Source: Mycobacteriales bacterium (GTDB lineage: Bacteria; Actinomycetota; Actinomycetes; Mycobacteriales; QHCE01). From it: 32,607 nucleotides of DNA. The stretch lies in the NCBI GenBank assembly GCA_013362805.1, contig JABFVL010000081.1, forward strand, positions 1 to 32,607, read 5' to 3'. This document shows positions 7,975 through 14,990 of this stretch, piece by piece (the first letter of the stretch is position 1; the number at the start of each line of letters is the position of its first letter). The position numbers were made by a program, and so were the translations under genes. The notes under the pieces were generated by a model that did no database searches, was not told where the DNA came from, and saw nothing but the letters and a program-made list of their open reading frames with translations.

Positions 7975-9018
7975 GTGAATAACGAACGAGAGCTAATCCC
8001 GCTCTCCGCAATGAATGACCCAACAATCTTCCTCGATATCGGCAAAGGCGTGCTGGTCGATGTGTATGTTGCCGAACTCGACGCGCGGCAAGACCCCTAC
8101 CGAACGCATAGCAATGCCAGCGCCAACGGCCCGGTCCGCATCCAGGCGTCAATTGGGTCCCGACGCCCCAACCTAGTAAAGCTCCAGTTAGACCAGATTT
8201 CCCCCAACACCTCTGGCCTATTGGTCATCGGGGCCACCAACAATCAGTATGCCGATATCCCAGACACCACTGTGTCAGTCGGCGACGGCGAACTGAGCGC
8301 ATCCGCTGTGGACACAAGCGCGGGAAAGTTCGGGCGACGTGGAAATAGTCAACACCTTCTGCTCGCCTATGTTGAACGAAGTGGCTCTTCCTGGCAGGTT
8401 CGCGGAGACGTAGACATACCCCAAGAAGAGATGGCGGCAATTGTGGCGACTGCCCGCGCCACAACGCAAAACCCGACCGCTACCGCAGCTTCCACCCCTG
8501 CTCCCGGGTGGGGAGCGGCGGCTCAACCCTCCACGCCTGTGGGCGCTCTGTTTGTAGATGGCATTAGTGATTACCGCGGCGCTAACCCAGCGTTTCTCAA
8601 CGAGGTCGCCGCCCAACTCGCAAACCTCGCACAGCAACAAGCGACAGCGACCCAACTTGATACCCACGTGTGGTTCTTGACGGAGGAGATGGAAAAGGCC
8701 AGGCCAGTGGTCGTGAGCGCCCAAGACGCGAACGTTGATGGCGTTCGGGCAGCCTTAACAAATCGACGCACGAATCCTCAACTTGACGTGGCTCGCGCAG
8801 GGCATACAATCGGCAGATTTTATGCCAGCAGTCCCCAATTCGCGCTTTCACCGATGGCCGTGCAATACATCACCGACGGATCGATATTGACGGGCCAGGA
8901 GACCCGAGCTCAGCAGGTCGTCGCGGGATTCGCGGAAGCGTTGGGCACTGTCGGAGGAGGCGTGCAAATGAGAGGACAGACCGAGATCTTCAACCGCCCA
9001 GGTGGGGTGCGAATGTAA
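7975..9018 (+). CDS. TerD-like domain protein with extra C-terminal domain
   Basis: 347 aa, cytosolic. Residues about 8-155 resemble a divergent TerD/TerZ (tellurium-resistance/stress) domain: a strand-rich N-terminus, K-L-Q-L-D-Q-I then L-L-V-I-G-A-T, a V-G-D-G-E-L-S-A strand, and a closing H-L-L-L-A-Y-V-E-R-S-G-S-S-W-Q-V-R-G pattern like the usual G-E-L-Y-R-R-x-G-x-W-K-x-R-A-V-G. The Asp residues typical of Ca2+-binding TerD sites are not clear. A Pro/Thr/Ala linker (about 155-185) leads to an unrecognised C-terminal domain with D-T-H-V-W-F-L-T-E-E-M. The start is GTG at 7975 with GAGGAA 7 nt upstream; an in-frame TTG at 7960 overlaps that ribosome-binding site. The stop lies 1 bp from the convergent monooxygenase stop. 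The family call is tentative. Confidence 0.65.
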   Translation: MNNERELIPLSAMNDPTIFLDIGKGVLVDVYVAELDARQDPYRTHSNASANGPVRIQASIGSRRPNLVKLQLDQISPNTSGLLVIGATNNQYADIPDTTVSVGDGELSASAVDTSAGKFGRRGNSQHLLLAYVERSGSSWQVRGDVDIPQEEMAAIVATARATTQNPTATAASTPAPGWGAAAQPSTPVGALFVDGISDYRGANPAFLNEVAAQLANLAQQQATATQLDTHVWFLTEEMEKARPVVVSAQDANVDGVRAALTNRRTNPQLDVARAGHTIGRFYASSPQFALSPMAVQYITDGSILTGQETRAQQVVAGFAEALGTVGGGVQMRGQTEIFNRPGGVRM

Positions 9019-9019
9019 G

Positions 9020-10387
9020 TCACCGAGTCGCCAGTAACGGTAATTGACTCGTGATCAACCGATCGGCGCGCGGTATGTCCACTTCGGCGAGTCGTTCTGC
9101 CGTAACGGTGAGTTCGCGCAACAAGCGCTCTTGCACGTTGCCCCGCTCACGGGCTTCGGCGTATGGCACTCGAGTAAACGACACCAGCTCATATCTGGAC
9201 AGGAAGCGTTCGGGGTGCCGAACCGCCAGCAAGTGCCTGAGCTCATCGCGCAGGCGGTAGCCCGGTTCACGCACTCGAGAACGCAGCTCGGTGAAGTTAT
9301 CCAATGACATGGCGGCAATGGCTTCAGTATTGGGGCGGCGTTGCTGTTCGAAGCGAGCGAACTTCTCCCGCACATCCATGTCTCGCTGGAACAGAGCGGC
9401 GAGCTCGGTGGCGTCCTCAAAACCACAGTTCATGCCTTGTCCATGAAACGGCAAGATAGCGTGCGCGGCATCACCAATGAGGAGCGCTCGCCGATCTAGA
9501 TGCCATCGGCGCAGATGCAGGGTTGCGAGGCTTCCCGTGGGGTTCGCGAAGAATTCGGATTCAAGATCGGGTAAAAGAGCTGACAGGCTAGGAAACTCAC
9601 GATCGAAGAATGAACGAACTTTGGCGCCAGTATTCAACGTCGTGAAACTGCTGTCACCTTCCAGGGGCATGAAAAGGGTGGCAGTGAAGCTGCCCGATAT
9701 GTTTGGCAGCGCGGTGGTTAAATAGTCTCCCCGCGGCCAAAGGTGTAGTGCTCGCCCATCGATTAAGAACGGGTCGCCGGTGTTTTCAACACGGGCCGGA
9801 ATTTGTAGTTCTTTATAGCCATAGTGCAAACGATCCACGGTCTCACCTAGATCGGTGACCTCATTCATTGCGGCCCGAAGGCGAGAGCCGGCACCATCGG
9901 CTCCGAGAATGAACGGCACAGTTTGTCGGGATGTGGTTCCATCACCCCGGCTAAAAGAAATCCGCACCTCGTCAGCGAGAAACTCTACATCGGTTATTTT
10001 GTGTTGAAAAAATACTTTCGCACCGGCTTTTTCGGCCACGTCTAACAGCATCATTGTTAAGGTGCCGCGATTAATGGAATGCAGTTGCGCTTTTTGGTCG
10101 CGCCCATATTTGTGAAGCTCTGGTTCTCGGTTGAGGTGGTGCACCATTCGACCACGCATCGGAATCGCGAAACGCTCGGCACTGGCGCGCACTCCAGCCA
10201 CCTCTAGAGCGTGAAAACCGCGCTCAGTCAGCGAAAAGTTAATCGACCGTCCACCTTTGAACCCGGCACGGCGCGGATCTTCACGAGACTCATAAATTGT
10301 TACTTCATGACCTTGACGGGCGAGAAGCGCGGCGACTAACGCGCCAACGGGGCCGGCACCCGCGATGGTGATTTGAGGCAAGGTCAT
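9020..10387 (-). CDS. kmo: FAD-dependent monooxygenase, kynurenine 3-monooxygenase-like
   Basis: 455-aa class A flavoprotein hydroxylase. It has an N-terminal Rossmann G-A-G-P-V-G (residues 10-15), the kynurenine-monooxygenase-type G-G-R-S-I-N-F-S-L-T-E-R-G segment (about 45-57), R-G-R-M-V-H, a central L-G-A-D-G-A-G-S motif (161-168), and the second FAD motif G-D-A-A-H-A-I-L-P-F-H-G-Q-G-M-N-C-G-F-E-D (305-325). The length fits bacterial KMO. KMO hydroxylates L-kynurenine to 3-hydroxykynurenine with NADPH and O2. No kynA or kynU is in the window, so the role may be catabolic or in making a specialised metabolite. There is no Shine-Dalgarno sequence; a promoter -10 lies 6 nt before the ATG, so the transcript is probably leaderless. 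It is divergent from a PLP decarboxylase. Confidence 0.85.
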   Translation of the reverse strand: MTLPQITIAGAGPVGALVAALLARQGHEVTIYESREDPRRAGFKGGRSINFSLTERGFHALEVAGVRASAERFAIPMRGRMVHHLNREPELHKYGRDQKAQLHSINRGTLTMMLLDVAEKAGAKVFFQHKITDVEFLADEVRISFSRGDGTTSRQTVPFILGADGAGSRLRAAMNEVTDLGETVDRLHYGYKELQIPARVENTGDPFLIDGRALHLWPRGDYLTTALPNISGSFTATLFMPLEGDSSFTTLNTGAKVRSFFDREFPSLSALLPDLESEFFANPTGSLATLHLRRWHLDRRALLIGDAAHAILPFHGQGMNCGFEDATELAALFQRDMDVREKFARFEQQRRPNTEAIAAMSLDNFTELRSRVREPGYRLRDELRHLLAVRHPERFLSRYELVSFTRVPYAEARERGNVQERLLRELTVTAERLAEVDIPRADRLITSQLPLLATR

Positions 10388-10393
10388 TTTCGA

Positions 10394-10422
10394 AGAATAC
10401 GTCGCATCATTGGCTCTAGCAA
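10394..10422 (-). promoter_or_regulatory. kmo promoter, predicted leaderless transcript
   Basis: On the minus strand: TTGCTA (10422-10417), a 17-bp spacer, TATTCT (10399-10394), then TCGAAA and the ATG. The start site about 7 nt after the -10 falls on the A of the ATG, which fits the absence of a Shine-Dalgarno sequence. Leaderless mRNAs are common in actinobacteria. Confidence 0.6.
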
Positions 10423-10432
10423 TTGTTTGCTA
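10417..10432. promoter_or_regulatory. 16-bp palindromic operator between kmo and decarboxylase genes
   Basis: TAGCAA-TTGT-TTGCTA has perfect 6-bp arms around a 4-nt centre. The left arm is the -35 hexamer of the kmo promoter, so a bound protein would block it. The site is also 52 bp upstream of the decarboxylase ATG. No regulator gene is adjacent. Confidence 0.55.
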
Positions 10433-10484
10433 AAGTCACGAAAATTGCTCTCTCACTTCGGAAAAAATGGTCGGAAGGCTACCG

Positions 10485-11909
10485 ATGAATCATTCAGCAA
10501 TGCGGCCACATCCGACAGATGAGACAACACAAATAACTTCTCTGGATTTCCGACCAAATGGGGCAGAATCAGAAGAAGTGCTGCGCTCAGTTCTCAATTT
10601 CGTCGCACAATTCGATGAAGAGCCACACACCGATTTCAAGATTCCCTATCCCAGCGTGGCTGCTCGCGTCACCGATGTTCTGTCCCCGCCGCCCGCTAAC
10701 GGCCGCTCTCTCCACGATCTGCTGGACACGATTAAAGAAGCCGGGCAATCGTCGGCGAACACCTCTGGCCCACGCTGTTTCCAACACATTCCAGGCAGCA
10801 CTATGCTCAGCGCCGCCGCGGGTGAATTCCTGAGTCGCATTCTTAACCGGCATTCCGCGTTTGCCGATCAAGCGCCGCTGCTCACCGCTATGGAACAGGG
10901 CGTGATCCGCTGGCTGTGCACAGAATTCGGGCTTCCCGCCACCGCCGGCGGCAGCATCACATCCGGTGGATCGATTTCCACGCTTTCCTTGCTCGCGGCC
11001 GCCCGAATCGCGCGTTGTGGAGACGAATGGCAAGACGCCAAGATTTACCTCACCGAATTCACCCATGGCAGCGCGGCCCGCGCCCTGAGGATCCTGGGGT
11101 TCCGGCCTGGGCAAGTCACCCGCGTGGCCAGCGATCCACACGGGCGCATGCTGCCCGATGCCCTACGCGAGGCGATCACGACAGATCTGCGCGAGGGCGC
11201 CAACCCATTTCTTGTCGTGGCGACCACCGGAACTACCGACAATGGGGCCATCGATCCGATCGCCGCCATTGCCGACGTCGCCGAACAACACAATCTCTGG
11301 CTGCACGTTGACGCGGCATACGGCGGGTTCTTCCAACTCACCGAGCGAGGCCGGGCCGCATTTGTCGGGATCGAACGCGCTGACTCGATCGTGCTTGACC
11401 CACACAAAGGCCTCTTCATGCCGTTCGGCACCGGCGTTCTCCTCGTTCGGGACGAAAATATCCTGCGGGACGCCTTCCGAACTCAAGGCGCCTATCTTGA
11501 AGACCACATCGAGCCATATCCGCTTGGAAATCGCTGCGAGTTGGGGCCGGAACTGAGCACCGAAGCGCGCGGGCTGCGCATGTGGCTTCCGCTGCAGTTG
11601 CACGGGCTCGCCGCATTTCGGGCAACGCTTCAAGAAAAACTCGACCTAGCCCAACTGGCCTACGATGCTCTGGTTGCCAATCCAGCCCTTGAGGTGCACA
11701 AACCTGAGCTCAGCATCGTCGTGTTCGCCATGACCACCGACGCTAAAACGGAAGCGATGTTGCATTCGATCAACTCGAGCGGTGCTGGCACCGTTTCGAG
11801 TACCAAAATCAATGGCAAAACCTATATTCGCCTGTGCGTCCTAAACAGCGGTACGCATCGCTCACATGTAGACGGCATCTTGAAAGTCATCCTCAACGCG
11901 ACCAACTAG
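10485..11909 (+). CDS. PLP-dependent group II amino-acid decarboxylase
   Basis: 474 aa. The fold-type I group II decarboxylase pattern is clear: P-R-C-F-Q-H-I-P-G near residue 97, M-E-Q-G-V-I-R-W-L, G-G-S-I-T-S-G-G-S (155-163, phosphate-binding), H-V-D-A-A-Y-G with Asp276 for the pyridine nitrogen, and D-P-H-K with Lys308 as the Schiff-base lysine. This family includes aromatic-L-amino-acid, tyrosine and diaminobutyrate decarboxylases; the substrate cannot be read here. The ATG at 10485 has GGAAGG with 6-nt spacing, better than the upstream in-frame ATG at 10467. Divergent from kmo, so it may act on tryptophan-, kynurenine- or DOPA-like amino acids, but that is an inference. Confidence 0.9.
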   Translation: MNHSAMRPHPTDETTQITSLDFRPNGAESEEVLRSVLNFVAQFDEEPHTDFKIPYPSVAARVTDVLSPPPANGRSLHDLLDTIKEAGQSSANTSGPRCFQHIPGSTMLSAAAGEFLSRILNRHSAFADQAPLLTAMEQGVIRWLCTEFGLPATAGGSITSGGSISTLSLLAAARIARCGDEWQDAKIYLTEFTHGSAARALRILGFRPGQVTRVASDPHGRMLPDALREAITTDLREGANPFLVVATTGTTDNGAIDPIAAIADVAEQHNLWLHVDAAYGGFFQLTERGRAAFVGIERADSIVLDPHKGLFMPFGTGVLLVRDENILRDAFRTQGAYLEDHIEPYPLGNRCELGPELSTEARGLRMWLPLQLHGLAAFRATLQEKLDLAQLAYDALVANPALEVHKPELSIVVFAMTTDAKTEAMLHSINSSGAGTVSSTKINGKTYIRLCVLNSGTHRSHVDGILKVILNATN

Positions 11910-11925
11910 CCTGACGAAAGTCAGG
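11910..11925 (+). terminator. GAAA-loop hairpin after decarboxylase gene
   Basis: CCTGAC-GAAA-GTCAGG, a perfect 6-bp stem closed by a GNRA tetraloop, begins right after the stop codon. There is no T-tract, so it is a terminator or 3'-end stabiliser rather than a classical intrinsic terminator. Confidence 0.5.
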
Positions 11926-12006
11926 TATAAACCCCGTCGTTCGTGCCCTGCGCTCGGCATCGCCACTTCCTAGCCTCATTAGCAAGGAAGAAAGGCGAGT
12001 CAAGCG

Positions 12007-12912
12007 ATGATCACATTGAATCGGTTAACCCGACGTTACGGGCAGAAGAAGGTCGTCGATGGTCTTACCTTCGAGATCCAGTCCGGGAAAGTCACTGGGT
12101 TTTTGGGTCCAAACGGCGCGGGAAAATCCACAACCCTGCGGATGGTGCTAGGCCTGGACAAACCCACCAGCGGCACCGCATTGGTCAAAGGCAAACACTT
12201 CGCGGAGCTCAATCATCCGCTCCGTGAAGTAGGGGCACTGTTGGACGCCAAGGCGGCCCATCCCAGCCGCAGCGCGCGCAACCATTTGCTGGCGCTGGCC
12301 CGCGGCAACAGCATCCCCGCAACACGAGTGAATCAAGTGTTGGACATTGTCGGGTTACACGATGTTCAACACAAAAGAGCTGGATCTTTCTCGTTGGGAA
12401 TGGGTCAACGGCTAGGTATTGCGGCCGCGCTCCTTGGTGATCCGGGAATCGTCATTTTTGATGAACCAGTGAATGGTTTGGATCCCGATGGTGTGCGCTG
12501 GGTGCGCGAGCTGATGCGCTCGCTAGCCGCTGAGGGGCGAACCGTTTTTGTTTCCAGCCATCTCATGAGCGAAATGCAACTCACCGCCGATCATTTGATC
12601 ATTATCGGTCGCGGAAGATTGTTGGCCGATGCACCCATCGGGGACGTCATCGCCCGCAACTCCCTCACCACTGTGGTGGTCCGGTCCCCCGATTCGGCGA
12701 AGCTACACGAAGCCCTCCTCCGGCACGGCATCAATGTGGCGCCAGTGAACACCGGTGAGCTGCATATTTCCGGAACGAGTGCCGAACAGGTCGGCGACCT
12801 TGCACATGAAGTGGGCGCCCGAGTGCACACCCTGAACACGCAATCAGCTTCCCTGGAACAGGCGTATGTGAACCTCACCGCGCACAGCCTTGAATATGGC
12901 GCTCTCCAATGA
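12007..12912 (+). CDS. ABC transporter ATP-binding protein (BcrA/DrrA-like exporter)
   Basis: 301 aa. Walker A G-P-N-G-A-G-K-S-T at 34-42, signature L-G-M-G-Q at 130-134, Walker B I-V-I-F-D-E at 148-153, D-loop N-G-L-D-P and switch His in V-S-S-H-L-M-S. The signature begins LGMGQ rather than LSGGQ, typical of ABC-2 exporters for antibiotics or peptides. The C-terminal 80 residues are an accessory domain seen in this subfamily. The ATG at 12007 follows a purine-rich GAAAGGCGAG stretch. The stop overlaps the DedA start by 4 bp (ATGA), so translation is coupled. The permease is two genes downstream. It should power export, probably of an antimicrobial or lipid-linked substrate, given the facing two-component system. 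Confidence 0.93.
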   Translation: MITLNRLTRRYGQKKVVDGLTFEIQSGKVTGFLGPNGAGKSTTLRMVLGLDKPTSGTALVKGKHFAELNHPLREVGALLDAKAAHPSRSARNHLLALARGNSIPATRVNQVLDIVGLHDVQHKRAGSFSLGMGQRLGIAAALLGDPGIVIFDEPVNGLDPDGVRWVRELMRSLAAEGRTVFVSSHLMSEMQLTADHLIIIGRGRLLADAPIGDVIARNSLTTVVVRSPDSAKLHEALLRHGINVAPVNTGELHISGTSAEQVGDLAHEVGARVHTLNTQSASLEQAYVNLTAHSLEYGALQ

Positions 12913-13529
12913 TCGACCATTTGATGGATATAGCGCTGGACGCGGCGAGCTCCCCGTGGTTCTACCTAGCCATTTGGGCATTCGCCGTGCTCGACAGCTT
13001 TTTCCCCATCGTTCCCAGTGAAACCTTGGTGATCACCGCCGGGGTTTTCGCCGCCAGTGGGACTACAAATCTCGCCCTTGTCATCGCCGCGGCCGCAATA
13101 GGCGCATTCGTCGGTGATCACATTTCGTACTTCATCGGCCGCACAGCGGGGACTCGACTGTCCGGAAAAGAGAACTCAGCCCGACGAAAAGCTTTCGACT
13201 GGGCCAGTCGCGCGCTGGAAACTAGGGGCGGCCTGCTGCTGGTGGTCGCGCGTTACGTGCCAGGGGGCCGCACCGCCGCCACGATCACCATGGGCGCGGT
13301 GGAATATCCCCTCGCTCGTTTTTCAGCTTTCGACGCGATCGCCGCGATTTCTTGGGCGCTGTATTGCGGATATGTGGGATTCATCGGCGGTAAAGCCTTC
13401 GAGGAGGACCCTATAAAAGGGCTTTTGCTCGGCTTTGGAATCGCATTCACGATCACCGTGGTTACCGAAATCGTTCGTTATCTCCGACGCGATAAGAGCG
13501 TCCAATTACCTGCGGAAAGGCCCGTATAA
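12909..13529 (+). CDS. DedA-family membrane protein
   Basis: 206 aa, with four or more hydrophobic segments. The DedA/SNARE-associated (VTT) pattern is present: F-P-I-V-P-S-E-T with Glu38 in the first re-entrant region, G-D-H-I-S-Y-F-I-G-R, and R-Y-V-P-G-G-R-T-A (115-123) with Arg115 and Arg121, followed by a Gly-rich helix. DedA proteins include undecaprenyl-phosphate flippases that recycle the peptidoglycan lipid carrier, and others linked to envelope stress and antibiotic tolerance. Its start overlaps the ATPase stop and its stop directly abuts the permease ATG, so it is fully embedded in the exporter operon. This suggests a joint role in cell-envelope defence. Confidence 0.9.
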   Translation: MIDHLMDIALDAASSPWFYLAIWAFAVLDSFFPIVPSETLVITAGVFAASGTTNLALVIAAAAIGAFVGDHISYFIGRTAGTRLSGKENSARRKAFDWASRALETRGGLLLVVARYVPGGRTAATITMGAVEYPLARFSAFDAIAAISWALYCGYVGFIGGKAFEEDPIKGLLLGFGIAFTITVVTEIVRYLRRDKSVQLPAERPV

Positions 13530-14324
13530 ATGACTACGGCGATAAACACTCTTAGCTCCCCTCTGCCAAAAACAAGCGTGAACTTCAAAACCGCCTTAGC
13601 TTCGGAGTGGACAAAATTTGTCAGTGTTCGTTCAACCTGGTGGAGCACATTGAGCGCATTCGCGCTGATGGCGGGCGGATCACTTATTCTCGCCATGGAC
13701 TTTGTTGGCGACCTCAGCGAACCACAATCAGTACAAGACGACCCCCGTACTCAGATCGCGGTGGGTGAAATCGCCGGGGACAGCACGCAACTCGTTCAAT
13801 TTGCCACGGTCGCGCTGGCGATGATGGTGGTGACCAGCGAATACTCAACTGGTGCGATTCGAAACACACTCCAGGCCGACCCAAACCGAACCAGGCTGCT
13901 CATCGCCAAAACCGCAATCATCGGTGCGGTCACCTTCATCTCTGGAATCCTGCTGGGGCTAATCGGCATATTGGCGGCTCAGGCGGGATTGGACGGCCAC
14001 GGCATCTGGAACACAACCGATGTCACACAAGCAGTTTTCGCCATCGCAACTTATCTCTCGCTGGTCAGCATGATGACGGTGGGCATAGCGATGGCCCTGC
14101 GCAGCGCCGTGGCCACCTTAAGCACCACACTTATGTTGCTCCTCGGGATGATGATGCTGCTGAACGGCGAAATCGTGCATTACACCCCCGGCATGGCTGG
14201 GTCCAACTTCATCCGGGACAACACCACTTATTACAGCCGACCGGCGGGAATTGTCATCGTCGCGGTATGGACCTTGGTCACGCTGGGTGCTGGCTACGTG
14301 GTGCTGAAAAAACGGGATGCCTAG
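13530..14324 (+). CDS. ABC-2 type transporter permease
   Basis: 264 aa with six hydrophobic segments. A cytosolic N-terminus with S-E-W-T-K-F-V-S-V-R-S-T-W-W, the usual start of actinobacterial ABC-2 permeases, precedes the first helix. A Y-S-T-G-A-I-R-N-T-L segment follows the second helix, as in this family. The ATG begins immediately after the TAA of the DedA gene. It pairs with the ATPase at 12007-12912 to make an exporter. The gene ends 9 bp from the convergent response-regulator stop, with no room for a separate terminator. Substrate unknown; antibiotic or peptide export is the usual role of such operons next to a LuxR-type two-component system. Confidence 0.9.
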   Translation: MTTAINTLSSPLPKTSVNFKTALASEWTKFVSVRSTWWSTLSAFALMAGGSLILAMDFVGDLSEPQSVQDDPRTQIAVGEIAGDSTQLVQFATVALAMMVVTSEYSTGAIRNTLQADPNRTRLLIAKTAIIGAVTFISGILLGLIGILAAQAGLDGHGIWNTTDVTQAVFAIATYLSLVSMMTVGIAMALRSAVATLSTTLMLLLGMMMLLNGEIVHYTPGMAGSNFIRDNTTYYSRPAGIVIVAVWTLVTLGAGYVVLKKRDA

Positions 14325-14333
14325 AAGTTCCCG

Positions 14334-14990
14334 CTATTCCTCGTCTACGAGTTCGGCCTCGTAGGCGAGGATCGCGGCTTGCACGCGATTACGCACGGCA
14401 AGACGTTCGAATATGGCGCTCACATGCCCTTTCACCGTGCCCTCCACGACCAGGAGGCGACGGGCGATATCCGCATTGGACATGCCGGCCCCCAGCAGCG
14501 CCAACACCGCTCGCTCCCGTTCGGTCAGTTGCGCGACCTTATCTTTCGCCTGAGTGGCGCGAGAAGCCCGGGGGGAACTGAGCTCGGAGATGACGCGGTG
14601 CGCGACCTTTGGCGAAAGATACGCGGCTCCGTGCGCGACCGCGCGCACGCCGGCGACAAGTTCGGCGGGGTCACCCGATTTCAGCAAAAAGCCACTAGCG
14701 CCCTCCTGCAATGCCCTGGCGATGTATTCGTCTTCACCAAAGGTCGTCAGCATGATGACACCAGTTCCCGGCATCGTCTTGTGTAATTCTCGCGCCGCCG
14801 CCAAGCCATCCAACATGGGCATTCGAATGTCCAGCAACACCACATCGGGCCGGTGTTTGTGCACTAGCTCGATGGCTTGCCGACCATCGCCCGCCTCGGC
14901 AACCACATCGATGGTGGGATCGCTCGCCAAAATGGCGCGCACTCCAGCGCGCACCATCGCCTCGTCATCAGCCAAAACGACAGTGATCAT
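14334..14990 (-). CDS. NarL/LuxR-type response regulator
   Basis: 218 aa. Receiver domain with acidic L-A-D-D-E, phospho-acceptor Asp54 in V-L-L-D-I-R-M-P, Thr in M-L-T-T-F and Lys in F-L-L-K-S. LuxR helix-turn-helix at about 150-210 (L-T-E-R-E-R-A-V-L; G-T-V-K-G-H-V-S-A-I-F). The ATG overlaps the end of the kinase gene by 4 bp (ATGA), so the pair is translationally coupled. It converges on the ABC/DedA exporter operon, a common arrangement in actinobacterial drug-sensing modules, and probably controls that operon, though no binding site was identified upstream of 12007. Confidence 0.94.
   Translation of the reverse strand: MITVVLADDEAMVRAGVRAILASDPTIDVVAEAGDGRQAIELVHKHRPDVVLLDIRMPMLDGLAAARELHKTMPGTGVIMLTTFGEDEYIARALQEGASGFLLKSGDPAELVAGVRAVAHGAAYLSPKVAHRVISELSSPRASRATQAKDKVAQLTERERAVLALLGAGMSNADIARRLLVVEGTVKGHVSAIFERLAVRNRVQAAILAYEAELVDEE

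Noticed and set aside
9018..9020. Terminator between the TerD-like and kmo genes
   Set aside because: The stops are 1 bp apart and no hairpin lies in the gap; any terminator would have to be inside the opposite gene.
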